DNA of 21,678 nucleotides, from positions 1 to 21,678 of the forward strand of contig JBFMAE010000394.1 of the NCBI GenBank assembly GCA_040756085.1, written 5' to 3'. The notes under the pieces are model-generated. The model was not told the origin of the DNA and searched no databases. It saw only the letters and a program-made list of their open reading frames with translations. Position numbers and translations under genes: made by a program. Positions 15,203-21,678 of this stretch are shown here, one piece after another; position 1 is the first letter of the stretch; each line of letters opens with the position of its first letter. The stretch comes from JBFMAE01 sp040756085 (GTDB lineage: Bacteria > Desulfobacterota > BSN033 > UBA1163).

Positions 15203-16300
15203 ATGATTGACCGACGCCTCTTCATCCACTTCGATTGGACGCTGCTGGGAATTACCCTCCTCCTTTCCTCGATGGGTATCCTCAACCTCTACAGTAACAC
15301 CTCGGGGATGGAGGTATCCGGCACTCCACTCTACCTCAAACAGATCGTCTGGCTGCTGATCGGTCTGGCAGTGATGATCGCCGTTGCTTTTATCGAATAC
15401 CGTTTTTATTCGGACTTCGCTTATATCATTTATTTTGTTGCATTGTTCTTACTGTTAATCGTCATGGGTTATGGCATCATGACCTCGGGTGCTCAACGAT
15501 GGGTTCGGATTGGTGCGATCTCCTTTCAACCTTCGGAGTTTGTCAAAATCTCTCTTATTTTGACGCTTGCAAAATTTTTTCATCGGCCTCCGTCTCGAGA
15601 GGGCTATTCATTGAAGAATCTCCCCATTCCCTTTCTCCTTCTCTTGGTGCCTTTGGTGCTGATCCTTAAACAACCTGACCTGGGGACGGCCGTTATCCTC
15701 TTCTTGATCTTCTTTTCCATCCTGCTTTTCGTTAAAATTCGCTGGTCATCTCTGCTCATCCTTATCCTAACAGGGGGATCCGTCCTCCCCCTCCTCTGGA
15801 GGTTTCTTAAGGAATACCAGAAGATGCGGATCATCACCTTCTTTAACCCGGACTTAGATCCCTTGGGTGTCGGCTATCACCTCATTCAATCAAAGATCGC
15901 TGTGGGATCGGGTGGAATCCTCGGAAAAGGCTTGATGAAGGGAACTCAATGCAAATTGGGCTTTCTGCCGGAACAGCAGACCGACTTCATCTTCTCAGCC
16001 CTGGGAGAAGAATGGGGCCTGATCGGATCTCTCATTGTCTTGGCAATCTATTTTATCCTGATTCTGTGGGGACTTCGCATCGCCGTCCACTCCAAGGATC
16101 GGTTTAGCGCGATCGTCTCCTTCGGTGTGGTGGCTATGCTCTTCTGGCATATCTTCATCAACATCGGAATGGTATTGGGTATGATGCCGGTGGTTGGGAT
16201 TCCTCTTCCCCTGCTCAGTTATGGCGGGTCTTTTCTCGTCTCCACACTGATCGGAATTGGCCTCCTCCTCAATTTCAGTATGAGAAGATTTCTCTTCTAA
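15203..16300 (+). CDS. rodA: Peptidoglycan glycosyltransferase RodA (SEDS family)
   Basis: RodA polymerises lipid II into glycan strands and works with PBP2. The 365-aa product is polytopic (about ten membrane segments) with SEDS signatures: SGAQRWVRIG...FQPSEFVKISLIL, the segment RIITFFNPDLDPLGVGYHLIQSKIAVGSGG, LGFLPEQQTDFIFSALGEEWG containing the conserved acidic residue, and the closing GIPLPLLSYGGSFLVSTLIGIGLLLNF. ATG 15203 fits the family N-terminus, but the preceding bases (CACGTTATTTATAAAA) show no Shine-Dalgarno; translation may be weak or use another mechanism. It is the last gene of the mre-mrd cluster, convergent with ssb. Confidence 0.95.
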   Translation: MIDRRLFIHFDWTLLGITLLLSSMGILNLYSNTSGMEVSGTPLYLKQIVWLLIGLAVMIAVAFIEYRFYSDFAYIIYFVALFLLLIVMGYGIMTSGAQRWVRIGAISFQPSEFVKISLILTLAKFFHRPPSREGYSLKNLPIPFLLLLVPLVLILKQPDLGTAVILFLIFFSILLFVKIRWSSLLILILTGGSVLPLLWRFLKEYQKMRIITFFNPDLDPLGVGYHLIQSKIAVGSGGILGKGLMKGTQCKLGFLPEQQTDFIFSALGEEWGLIGSLIVLAIYFILILWGLRIAVHSKDRFSAIVSFGVVAMLFWHIFINIGMVLGMMPVVGIPLPLLSYGGSFLVSTLIGIGLLLNFSMRRFLF

Positions 16301-16303
16301 TTT

Positions 16304-16427
16304 AGTTCGGAGTAATTAGTTCGCCTGCCTGCCCTGCCTACCGCAGGCAGGGTGTTCGAAGTTTTTGTTTTTAGTCTCCGAACTCCCTGCCTGCGGCAGG
16401 CAGGTGAACTCCAAACTCATAACTTAA
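16304..16427. repeat. Repeat E (copy 2) with two inserted GCAGGCAGG palindromes, rodA-ssb spacer
   Basis: AGTTCGGAG (16304-16312) pairs with CTCCGAACT (16376-16384). Inside is a CCCTGCCT/AGGCAGGG stem (16332-16339, 16345-16352). Behind is a perfect CCTGCCTGC-G-GCAGGCAGG palindrome (16386-16404), ending in AACTCATAACTTAA. The repeat fills the whole convergent gap and reaches the ssb stop codon. It probably folds in RNA from either side and may act as a bidirectional terminator, although T runs are short. Confidence 0.7.
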
Positions 16428-16847
16428 TTAGAACGGGACATCATCATCCGGTCCGGGGGTCACTTCTTGGTCGATATCCATCTCCTTCCCGGAGGTGGAT
16501 GTATCCGCGGGTGGACCAGGTGCTCCGAGCATCTGCATCTGTGTCGCAACAATTTCTGTGGTCCACTTCCGGTTTCCCTCCTTGTCTTCCCATGAACGAG
16601 TCCGGAGTCGGCCTTCGATGTAGACCTGTTTTCCCTTATTCAGATATTCCCCACATATCTCTGCCAGTCTGCCGAAAGACACAATCCGATGCCATTCCGT
16701 GACGGTGGTCTTCTCCCCCGATCGGTTGACGCGATTTTCAGTCGTTGCTATTCGAAAATTTGCCACGGTGGTGCCATTGCTTAGATACTTCACTTCTGGA
16801 TCTGCGCCCAGATTACCGATAAGAATGACCTTGTTGACTCCAGCCAT
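16428..16847 (-). CDS. ssb: Single-stranded DNA-binding protein SSB
   Basis: SSB coats single-stranded DNA in replication, recombination and repair and recruits partners through its C-terminal tip. The 139-aa product begins with the OB-fold signature [19 protein letters not shown], followed by [51 protein letters not shown] (key aromatic and basic DNA-contact region), a short flexible linker (about 108-130) and the acidic tip DDDVPF. ATG at 16847 is preceded by GGAGGAGG. Its linker is shorter than in E. coli SSB, as in many bacteria. It is monocistronic here, divergent from lon. Confidence 0.97.
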   Translation of the reverse strand: MAGVNKVILIGNLGADPEVKYLSNGTTVANFRIATTENRVNRSGEKTTVTEWHRIVSFGRLAEICGEYLNKGKQVYIEGRLRTRSWEDKEGNRKWTTEIVATQMQMLGAPGPPADTSTSGKEMDIDQEVTPGPDDDVPF

Positions 16848-16866
16848 AAAGTCCTCCTCCTTTGTA

Positions 16867-16883
16867 TGAACCTTTAGGGTTCA
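16867..16883 (-). promoter_or_regulatory. Small hairpin in the ssb leader
   Basis: TGAACC (16867-16872) and GGTTCA (16878-16883) form a 6-bp stem with a 5-nt loop, shortly upstream of the ssb ribosome-binding site. A regulatory role is only a possibility. Confidence 0.3.
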
Positions 16884-17026
16884 CCCCCCTGTAATAAACA
16901 GGAATAAATGTTTTGCATATCTCAGATAGGTGTAAACCGATATGCCACCTTACCATTTCTCATACCTCTTTTCAAGGGAATTCATCATACCCAGAGGGCA
17001 CCCACGAATGATGAAAATGATCACTG

Positions 17027-17089
17027 CGAACGAATTTCACGAATAAAACCTATTCGTGTCATTCGCTCTAATTCGTGCTATTCGTTTCT
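17027..17089. repeat. ATTCGTG/CACGAAT degenerate repeats in the ssb-lon spacer
   Basis: CGAA, CACGAAT, TATTCGTG, CATTCG, AATTCGTG and TATTCG follow one another within about 60 bp, in both orientations. The first units face the later ones as an imperfect inverted repeat. It lies upstream of the lon promoter. I see no gene in the 342-bp ssb-lon spacer. Confidence 0.55.
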
Positions 17090-17125
17090 ATTTTCTGAGG
17101 CATTACTGACGGCTCCTTCTCTTCG

Positions 17126-17153
17126 TTGACAAATTCCATCATTTTCGTATAAT
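17126..17153 (+). promoter_or_regulatory. Consensus sigma-70 promoter of lon
   Basis: TTGACA (17126-17131), a 16-bp spacer and TATAAT (17148-17153) are both perfect consensus hexamers. They lie 36 bp upstream of the GTG start. No CIRCE element or sigma-32-like box was noticed. Confidence 0.8.
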
Positions 17154-17189
17154 ATTTTATATTTTCCAGTTTGGGACAGGAGTTTTTTT

Positions 17190-19523
17190 GTGAGATATCT
17201 TTACAAGTCAGAAAGCTATTCCATACCGCAACGACTCCTCTTCATCCCCCTGAGAGAGACCATCATCTTTCCTTATGTCGTAACCCCGCTCTTTTTTCAG
17301 TCTGATGAGGCGTTAACCCTGTTAAATAAGGTGATATTGGAAAATAGTCTCATCGGATGTGTGGGACAGCGTGACCCTTCTCTCAAAGCTCCCCAGCCCA
17401 AAGACCTCCTCTCCGTGGGAACGGTGTGCAAGATTCTTCAATTGGTCAAGTTGCCAAATAAGGGGATGAAGATCTTTGTGGAAGGGCTTTCAAGGGTCGT
17501 TCTCCAGAACATCACCGTAGAATCTCCTTATTTCAAGGCGGATGTCAAGGAGGTGAACGAACATCAGGAAAGGAGTATCCTTTCTGAGACCCTTGTCCAA
17601 AGCATCGGGACCCTTTTTAAGATTTCCCTCTCGATGGGGAAACCTCTTTCCGAGGAGATATTGAAAAGTCTCGACAAGATTGACCATCCAGGCCGGCTTG
17701 CTGACCTGATCGCCATCACCCTTCATATGGGGTTAAAAGATCAACAGGAGGTTTTTGAAACCATCGATCCTCTGGAACGATTGAAAAAGGTCTTTCTCCA
17801 CTTCAACCGGGAGATCCAATCCTCCACCTTTAGGTCTAACGGATTGATCCCTCCCGGTAAGGAGACGGGGAAATTTCAGAGGGATCATTACCTCCGGCCA
17901 CCCACGAGGGGCCACAGGGAAACGGCTGAGGAAGATCTTTATGTGGCCGAGATCCATGAACTCCGTGAAAAGGTTCAGGCCGCGGGGATGCCCCGGAAAG
18001 TGGAGGAGATCGCTTATAAAGAGATCAACCGGTTGGAACGGATGAATCCCATCTCCGCAGAATATACGGTCTCCAGAACCTATCTCGACTATCTCATTAC
18101 CATGCCATGGAATAAAAAGACGACGGATAATCTCGACCTCGCCCGAGCTCAGGCTGTTCTCCATGAAGATCATTATGACCTCGAGAAGGTGAAAGATCGC
18201 ATCTTAGAATTTTTGGCCGTCAAAAAATTGAAAGATCCCATGAAGGGTCCCATTCTCTGTTTTGTCGGCCCCCCCGGGGTAGGAAAGACATCTTTAGGAC
18301 GCTCCATAGCCCGTGCTTTGGGAAGGAAATTTATACGTATCTCCTTAGGAGGGGTAAGGGATGAGGCGGAGATCCGGGGACATCGTCGAACCTATGTGGG
18401 AGCGCTTCCGGGCAGGATCATTCAGGAGATCAAAAGGATGGAGACCTCGAATCCGGTATTTATGCTCGATGAGGTGGATAAGATCGGTCAGGATGTTCGC
18501 GGAGACCCAGCAGCTGCTCTTCTGGAGGCTCTCGATCCTGAGCAAAATTTTTCATTCACGGACCATTACTTGGATGTTCCTTTCGATCTTTCTCATGTCC
18601 TGTTCATCACCACCGCAAACACCTTAGCCCCCATCCCTCCTGCCCTACTGGATCGGATGGAGGTCATCCATCTGTCAGGATACACAGAGGAGGAGAAGGA
18701 GAAGATCGCCTTTCAATTTCTCATCCCCCACCAGAAAGAGGAGAACGGGTTGAAAGACCACCCTCTCTCATTCACTCCGGGGGCTGTTTATAAGATCATT
18801 CGGGAATATACCCGGGAGGCAGGGGTTCGAAATTTAGAAAGAGAGATTGCTACCCTCTGTCGTAAAATCGCCAAAGAGGTGGCAATGGGAAATACCCCGA
18901 AGGAAACCATCGATGAAGCCGTGGTAGAGGAGTTGATAGGGGCACGAAAATTTTTCCGCGAGGTCGCTCAAGAGAAGGACCGCGTCGGTGTGGCGACAGG
19001 TCTGGCCTGGACAGAAAATGGTGGGGATATCATCTTTATCGAAACCTCTAAGATGAAAGGGGATAAGGGTCTTATTCTGACAGGTTCCCTTGGAGAGGTG
19101 ATGAAGGAATCTGCGCAGGCTGCCCTTTCTTATATTCGAACCAATGCTCACTCCCTCCATATTCCAGAAGATTTCTATCAGGAATGCGATATTCATGTTC
19201 ACATCCCGGCCGGAGCCACCCCTAAAGACGGACCTTCTGCAGGAATCACCATTGCCACGGCTGTTCTCTCTCTTTTAAAAGAGAAACCCGTTCCTCATGA
19301 GATAGCCATGACCGGAGAGTTGACATTGAGTGGCAGAGTGCTTCCGGTGGGAGGGATTAAGGAGAAGATTTTAGCTGCCCGGAGGGCAGGAGTAAAGACC
19401 GTGATCCTGCCCAAAAAGAACGAGGAGAATCTCGAAGACATTCCAGATTATGTCAAGAGAGAACTAAACCTGATCTTGGTCGACCACATCCAAGAGGTAT
19501 TGGATCTGACGTTACCCTCGTAG
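17190..19523 (+). CDS. lon: ATP-dependent protease Lon
   Basis: Lon is a cytoplasmic AAA+ serine protease that degrades damaged and regulatory proteins. The 777-aa product has an N-terminal substrate-binding domain (about residues 14-205, LRETIIFPYVVTPLFF), a helical linker, Walker A GPPGVGKTS (G360-S368), Walker B ending in D427-E428, and a protease domain with the Ser-Lys dyad S683 (DGPSAG) and K726 (GGIKEK). GTG 17190 has AGGAG 7 nt upstream. Odd: at residues 236-249 the sequence is RPPTRGHRETAEED, where Lon proteins normally have a well-conserved helix of the type EQ-KAIQKELGE. Flanking residues (KFQRDHYL and HELREKV) are normal. Otherwise it appears intact. Confidence 0.96.
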   Translation: MRYLYKSESYSIPQRLLFIPLRETIIFPYVVTPLFFQSDEALTLLNKVILENSLIGCVGQRDPSLKAPQPKDLLSVGTVCKILQLVKLPNKGMKIFVEGLSRVVLQNITVESPYFKADVKEVNEHQERSILSETLVQSIGTLFKISLSMGKPLSEEILKSLDKIDHPGRLADLIAITLHMGLKDQQEVFETIDPLERLKKVFLHFNREIQSSTFRSNGLIPPGKETGKFQRDHYLRPPTRGHRETAEEDLYVAEIHELREKVQAAGMPRKVEEIAYKEINRLERMNPISAEYTVSRTYLDYLITMPWNKKTTDNLDLARAQAVLHEDHYDLEKVKDRILEFLAVKKLKDPMKGPILCFVGPPGVGKTSLGRSIARALGRKFIRISLGGVRDEAEIRGHRRTYVGALPGRIIQEIKRMETSNPVFMLDEVDKIGQDVRGDPAAALLEALDPEQNFSFTDHYLDVPFDLSHVLFITTANTLAPIPPALLDRMEVIHLSGYTEEEKEKIAFQFLIPHQKEENGLKDHPLSFTPGAVYKIIREYTREAGVRNLEREIATLCRKIAKEVAMGNTPKETIDEAVVEELIGARKFFREVAQEKDRVGVATGLAWTENGGDIIFIETSKMKGDKGLILTGSLGEVMKESAQAALSYIRTNAHSLHIPEDFYQECDIHVHIPAGATPKDGPSAGITIATAVLSLLKEKPVPHEIAMTGELTLSGRVLPVGGIKEKILAARRAGVKTVILPKKNEENLEDIPDYVKRELNLILVDHIQEVLDLTLPS

Positions 19524-19529
19524 AGATAA

Positions 19530-19634
19530 AGTTCGGAGTAACGAGTTGGGAGTTCGGAGATTTTCGTCTCGAAACCTTGACCTCCTAAAAACGAACTGAG
19601 GATTAATTGCTCCGAACTGGATACTCAGAACTTA
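19530..19634. repeat. Repeat E (copy 3) in the lon-era spacer
   Basis: AGTTCGGAG occurs at 19530-19538 and 19551-19559, and its complement CTCCGAACT at 19610-19618. The sequence ends in CTCAGAACTTAAT, like the end of copy 2. It fills the lon-era gap and abuts the era start, leaving no recognisable Shine-Dalgarno there. Confidence 0.65.
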
Positions 19635-19637
19635 ATA

Positions 19638-20543
19638 ATGGCATTCAAATCTGGCTTTATCTCCATCCTGGGAAGACCCAATGTTGGGAAATCGACTCTC
19701 TTTAACCGCATCTTGGGTGATAAAATTGCCATCGTGACAGAAAAACCCCAGACCACCCGAAACCGGATTCTCGGCATTAAAAATATCGAAGGAGGTCAGT
19801 TCATCTTCCTCGATACGCCGGGGATCCACGCGGGACGATCGGAATTGAACCAGCGAATGGTCCGGACGGCCGTTGCTTCTGGCCGGGATGCGGATGTCCT
19901 CCTTTTCATCATCGAGGCCTCCTCCCCTCTTTTGGAAAAGGACCGGCAGATGATCGAATCCCTCAAGGGGAGCAGTGGAATTCCCTTTCTGGTCATCAAT
20001 AAAATCGATCTGGTGAGAAAAGAAACCCTCCTCCCTATCATCGACCAATACCAAAGGCTTCATCCCTTCCAGCAGATCCTTCCCATTTCAGCAGTCAACG
20101 GAGAAGGGGTGAATATCCTATTGGATGAAATCCTGAAATATCTTCCCGAATCCCCGCCCTATTATCCGGAAGACATGGTCACCGACCAGACAGAACGTTT
20201 TTGGGTTTCCGAGATCATTCGAGAAAAGGTCATCCAACAATCCTATCAAGAAATCCCCTATGCGGTCGCAGTCACCATCGAGGAGTTTAAAGAGCACCCT
20301 GAAAAGAATCTGGTCGTCATTAAGGGAACGATCCATGTCGAAAGGGATTCTCAAAAAAAGATCCTCATTGGAAAAGGAGGACAGAAATTGAAAAAGATCG
20401 GAGAGACAGCTCGAAAAGAAGTAGAAACTTTCTTAGGGACAAGGGTATTCTTAGTAGAATTATGGGTGAATGTGGAGAAAAATTGGACCCAGGATCCCCG
20501 AGCCTTAAATCGGTTGGGCTATTCTTCAACCCCGTTGTTGTAA
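19638..20543 (+). CDS. era: Ribosome assembly GTPase Era
   Basis: Era binds the 3' end of 16S rRNA and assists 30S maturation. The 301-aa product has the GTPase motifs G1 GRPNVGKST (residues 12-20), the G2 region KPQTTRNR, G3 D59-T-P-G62, G4 N121-K-I-D124 and G5 ISAVNGEG, then a C-terminal KH domain (about 205-290; VERDSQKKILIGKGGQKLKKIG contains the GxxG-type loop, and the tail VEKNWTQDPRALNRLGY is typical). ATG 19638 aligns with family starts, but no Shine-Dalgarno is visible upstream. It lies behind lon, separated by repeat E, and 130 bp before the RodZ-like gene. Confidence 0.96.
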   Translation: MAFKSGFISILGRPNVGKSTLFNRILGDKIAIVTEKPQTTRNRILGIKNIEGGQFIFLDTPGIHAGRSELNQRMVRTAVASGRDADVLLFIIEASSPLLEKDRQMIESLKGSSGIPFLVINKIDLVRKETLLPIIDQYQRLHPFQQILPISAVNGEGVNILLDEILKYLPESPPYYPEDMVTDQTERFWVSEIIREKVIQQSYQEIPYAVAVTIEEFKEHPEKNLVVIKGTIHVERDSQKKILIGKGGQKLKKIGETARKEVETFLGTRVFLVELWVNVEKNWTQDPRALNRLGYSSTPLL

Positions 20544-20673
20544 AAATATGGATTCATTGTGAATAATGAATAGTCACAAATTGAGAGAGATATATAGCTA
20601 TCCAATCCATTCAATCTATGTTAACTCAACTACGGGGTCAACGTTCATCCATCAATCTTGAAGGAATTCATCT

Positions 20674-21462
20674 GTGGGCGAAATGGAAAGTTTAGGAAAA
20701 TACCTTAGAAGCGAACGGGAGTTCAGGAACATCTCCTTGAGAGAGGTTTCAAAAAACACGAGGGTGAGGGAGCATATCCTCAGGGCCATCGAAGAGGATC
20801 AATACGATTTGCTCCCTTCCGCCACTTATGTCAAGGGGTTTCTTTTAGCCTATGCCAAGTACATCGGGCTTGACCCCAATGATGTCATCCTTCGATATGA
20901 AAGTATTTTAAAAGAGGAGCCGGAACCCCGTCAGGAGGTCCCCCCGAAAAAAAAGGATTTTTGGAATACTAAACAGTTGTGGATCATAGGGGGAGTCGTC
21001 GTCGTCAGCCTCATCGCTTCCTATTTTCTCTACCCTTCTAAGCCACCCGTGGAAACCCCCTCCGTAAAACCCGGGGTCAAAGAAACTCCTCCTTCTCCTC
21101 CCTCCGCTTCGCCCACTGTCTCTGCTCCATCTCCAGCCCCCTCTCAAATTGCGCCAGAGGCAAAACCTTTCTCACTCCGGATGAAAGCCCTTGAGGAGAC
21201 GTGGGTCAGCATTCGGGTGAATGGCCAACCGGAGAAAGAGATGACCTTTAAACCCGGTGAAAGTATTTCCACCCAGGCATCAGATCGTATCCATTTGGTT
21301 GTAGGGAATGCGGGTGGCCTCGACCTTATCTTCAATGGGAAGCTACTGGAGAGATTTGGAAAATCAGGAGAAGTCGTCACTCTGATCTTCACCCGCCAGG
21401 GAGTGGAGATGAAACGCCCCGAAAAACCAAACCCCCCCAAGAAGGGAAACATCAAATTTTAA
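20674..21462 (+). CDS. rodZ: RodZ-like helix-turn-helix membrane protein
   Basis: RodZ couples MreB filaments to the membrane and helps maintain rod shape. The 262-aa protein has an N-terminal HTH_25-type domain (about residues 5-75, SLGKYLRSEREFRNISLREVSKNTRVREHILRAIEED), a basic linker, one membrane segment (about 102-121, LWIIGGVVVVSLIASYFLYP), a Pro/Ser/Thr-rich periplasmic stretch (about 122-165) and a C-terminal DUF4115-type beta domain (WVSIRVNGQ to the end). GTG 20674 is preferred: AAGGA at 20661-20665 gives 8-nt spacing. ATG 20683 is an alternative. In this genome it sits behind era rather than with mreB. The 130-bp gap before it shows no recognised element. Confidence 0.88.
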   Translation: MGEMESLGKYLRSEREFRNISLREVSKNTRVREHILRAIEEDQYDLLPSATYVKGFLLAYAKYIGLDPNDVILRYESILKEEPEPRQEVPPKKKDFWNTKQLWIIGGVVVVSLIASYFLYPSKPPVETPSVKPGVKETPPSPPSASPTVSAPSPAPSQIAPEAKPFSLRMKALEETWVSIRVNGQPEKEMTFKPGESISTQASDRIHLVVGNAGGLDLIFNGKLLERFGKSGEVVTLIFTRQGVEMKRPEKPNPPKKGNIKF

Positions 21463-21506
21463 ATCCAAACAAGATGAATTTGTAAAAAGTTGTCATTCCC
21501 GCGTTC

Positions 21507-21522
21507 ACCATTTGAATGGTTT
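21507..21522 (+). terminator. Weak hairpin downstream of rodZ
   Basis: ACCAT (21507-21511) and ATGGT (21516-21520) can pair around a 4-nt loop and are followed by TTTA. The stem is short and the T run poor, so termination is doubtful. The preceding GTCATTCCCGCG resembles one half of a common dispersed palindrome. Confidence 0.25.
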
Positions 21523-21556
21523 AATGTAAACTCTCCCTCGGGGGACGGAGGGGGGG

Positions 21557-21678
21557 TGTGCGACAAATTTGTGGGTAAATTTTAGCCCGTGGCGCGATAT
21601 TCCCAGAAGTCTTCCCAACGGCCACTAAGGATGCAGCATCTTAAGGCGATGATGCCGTTTGCTCCCTTGACCGTCCAG
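21557..21678 (-). mobile_element. 3' end of an insertion sequence (probably ISKra4 family), cut by the window edge
   Basis: The region holds a transposase C-terminus plus about 25 bp behind its stop. The stretch GTGTGCGACAAATTTGTGGG (21557-21576) contains the short palindrome ACAAATTTGT and may be the terminal repeat, but the matching end is outside the window, so the exact boundary is a guess. Confidence 0.45.
21582..21678 (-). CDS. Transposase, C-terminal fragment (5' part outside window)
   Basis: This frame is too short for an ORF caller. Read on the minus strand from 21677 it encodes 31 residues starting WTVKGANGIIALRCCILS and ending SGRWEDFWEYRATG before TAA at 21584-21582. The GA-x-x-I-I-x-LR and SGRWEDFWE-type ending is, from memory, typical of ISKra4-family transposases, whose last block has W-x3-GA followed by LR and a short acidic/aromatic tail. 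No frameshift is visible in the part present. Whether the full gene is intact cannot be judged. Confidence 0.55.
   Translation of the reverse strand, partial: WTVKGANGIIALRCCILSGRWEDFWEYRATG

Overview
The window looks like a chromosomal housekeeping segment of an uncultured Gram-negative bacterium. My best guess is a Desulfobacterota (deltaproteobacterial) relative. That guess rests on the yebC-ruvCAB block, a mreBCD-PBP2-RodA block, a RodZ-type protein, PpiD and a LIV-type ABC permease, together with spacers full of short hairpin repeats. No rRNA or taxonomic marker is available to confirm it.

Layout. (1) 35-1096, minus: livM, a branched-chain amino acid ABC permease without livH beside it. 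(2) 1665-3815: a stand-alone molybdopterin oxidoreductase, bracketed by inverted copies of two repeat families (here called A and B). (3) 4192-4662: an unrecognised 156-aa protein, followed by a B repeat that carries the probable promoter of tRNA-Val(CAC) at 4821-4895. (4) 4944-8325: yebC, ruvC, ruvA and ruvB, that is, a translation factor/regulator followed by Holliday-junction processing. (5) 8379-10280, minus: a PpiD/SurA-like periplasmic foldase, convergent with ruvB. (6) 10722-16300: mreB, mreC, mreD, mrdA (PBP2) and rodA, the elongasome that shapes and builds the lateral wall. (7) 16428-16847, minus: ssb. (8) 17190-21462: lon, era and a RodZ-like membrane protein, which links functionally back to MreB. 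(9) 21582-21678, minus: the last codons of an IS transposase, probably ISKra4 family, cut by the window edge.

The coding content is ordinary. The unusual signal is in the spacers. Four copies of a long hairpin element (A1 1327-1641, A2 3951-4156 inverted, C about 7054-7215, D 10407-10641) share a closing stem with paired changes between copies. They also share a 2-3 nt A/T bulge that is always on the same arm, next to a GCGG/CCGC clamp. A1 and A2 are about 96% identical by my hand alignment; C and D are diverged. They may be a MITE family or a repeated structured RNA. Other families are a double-hairpin repeat (B, three copies), a GTTCGGAG/CTCCGAAC repeat (E, three copies), a CCTGCCTGC/GCAGGCAGG palindrome (four copies), a 28-bp perfect palindrome behind the tRNA, and 7-bp tandem repeats between mrdA and rodA.

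Starts were moved from the longest possible frame where Shine-Dalgarno spacing or family alignment favoured another codon (yebC, ruvC, ruvA, ruvB, mreB, mreC). All alignments were done by eye.
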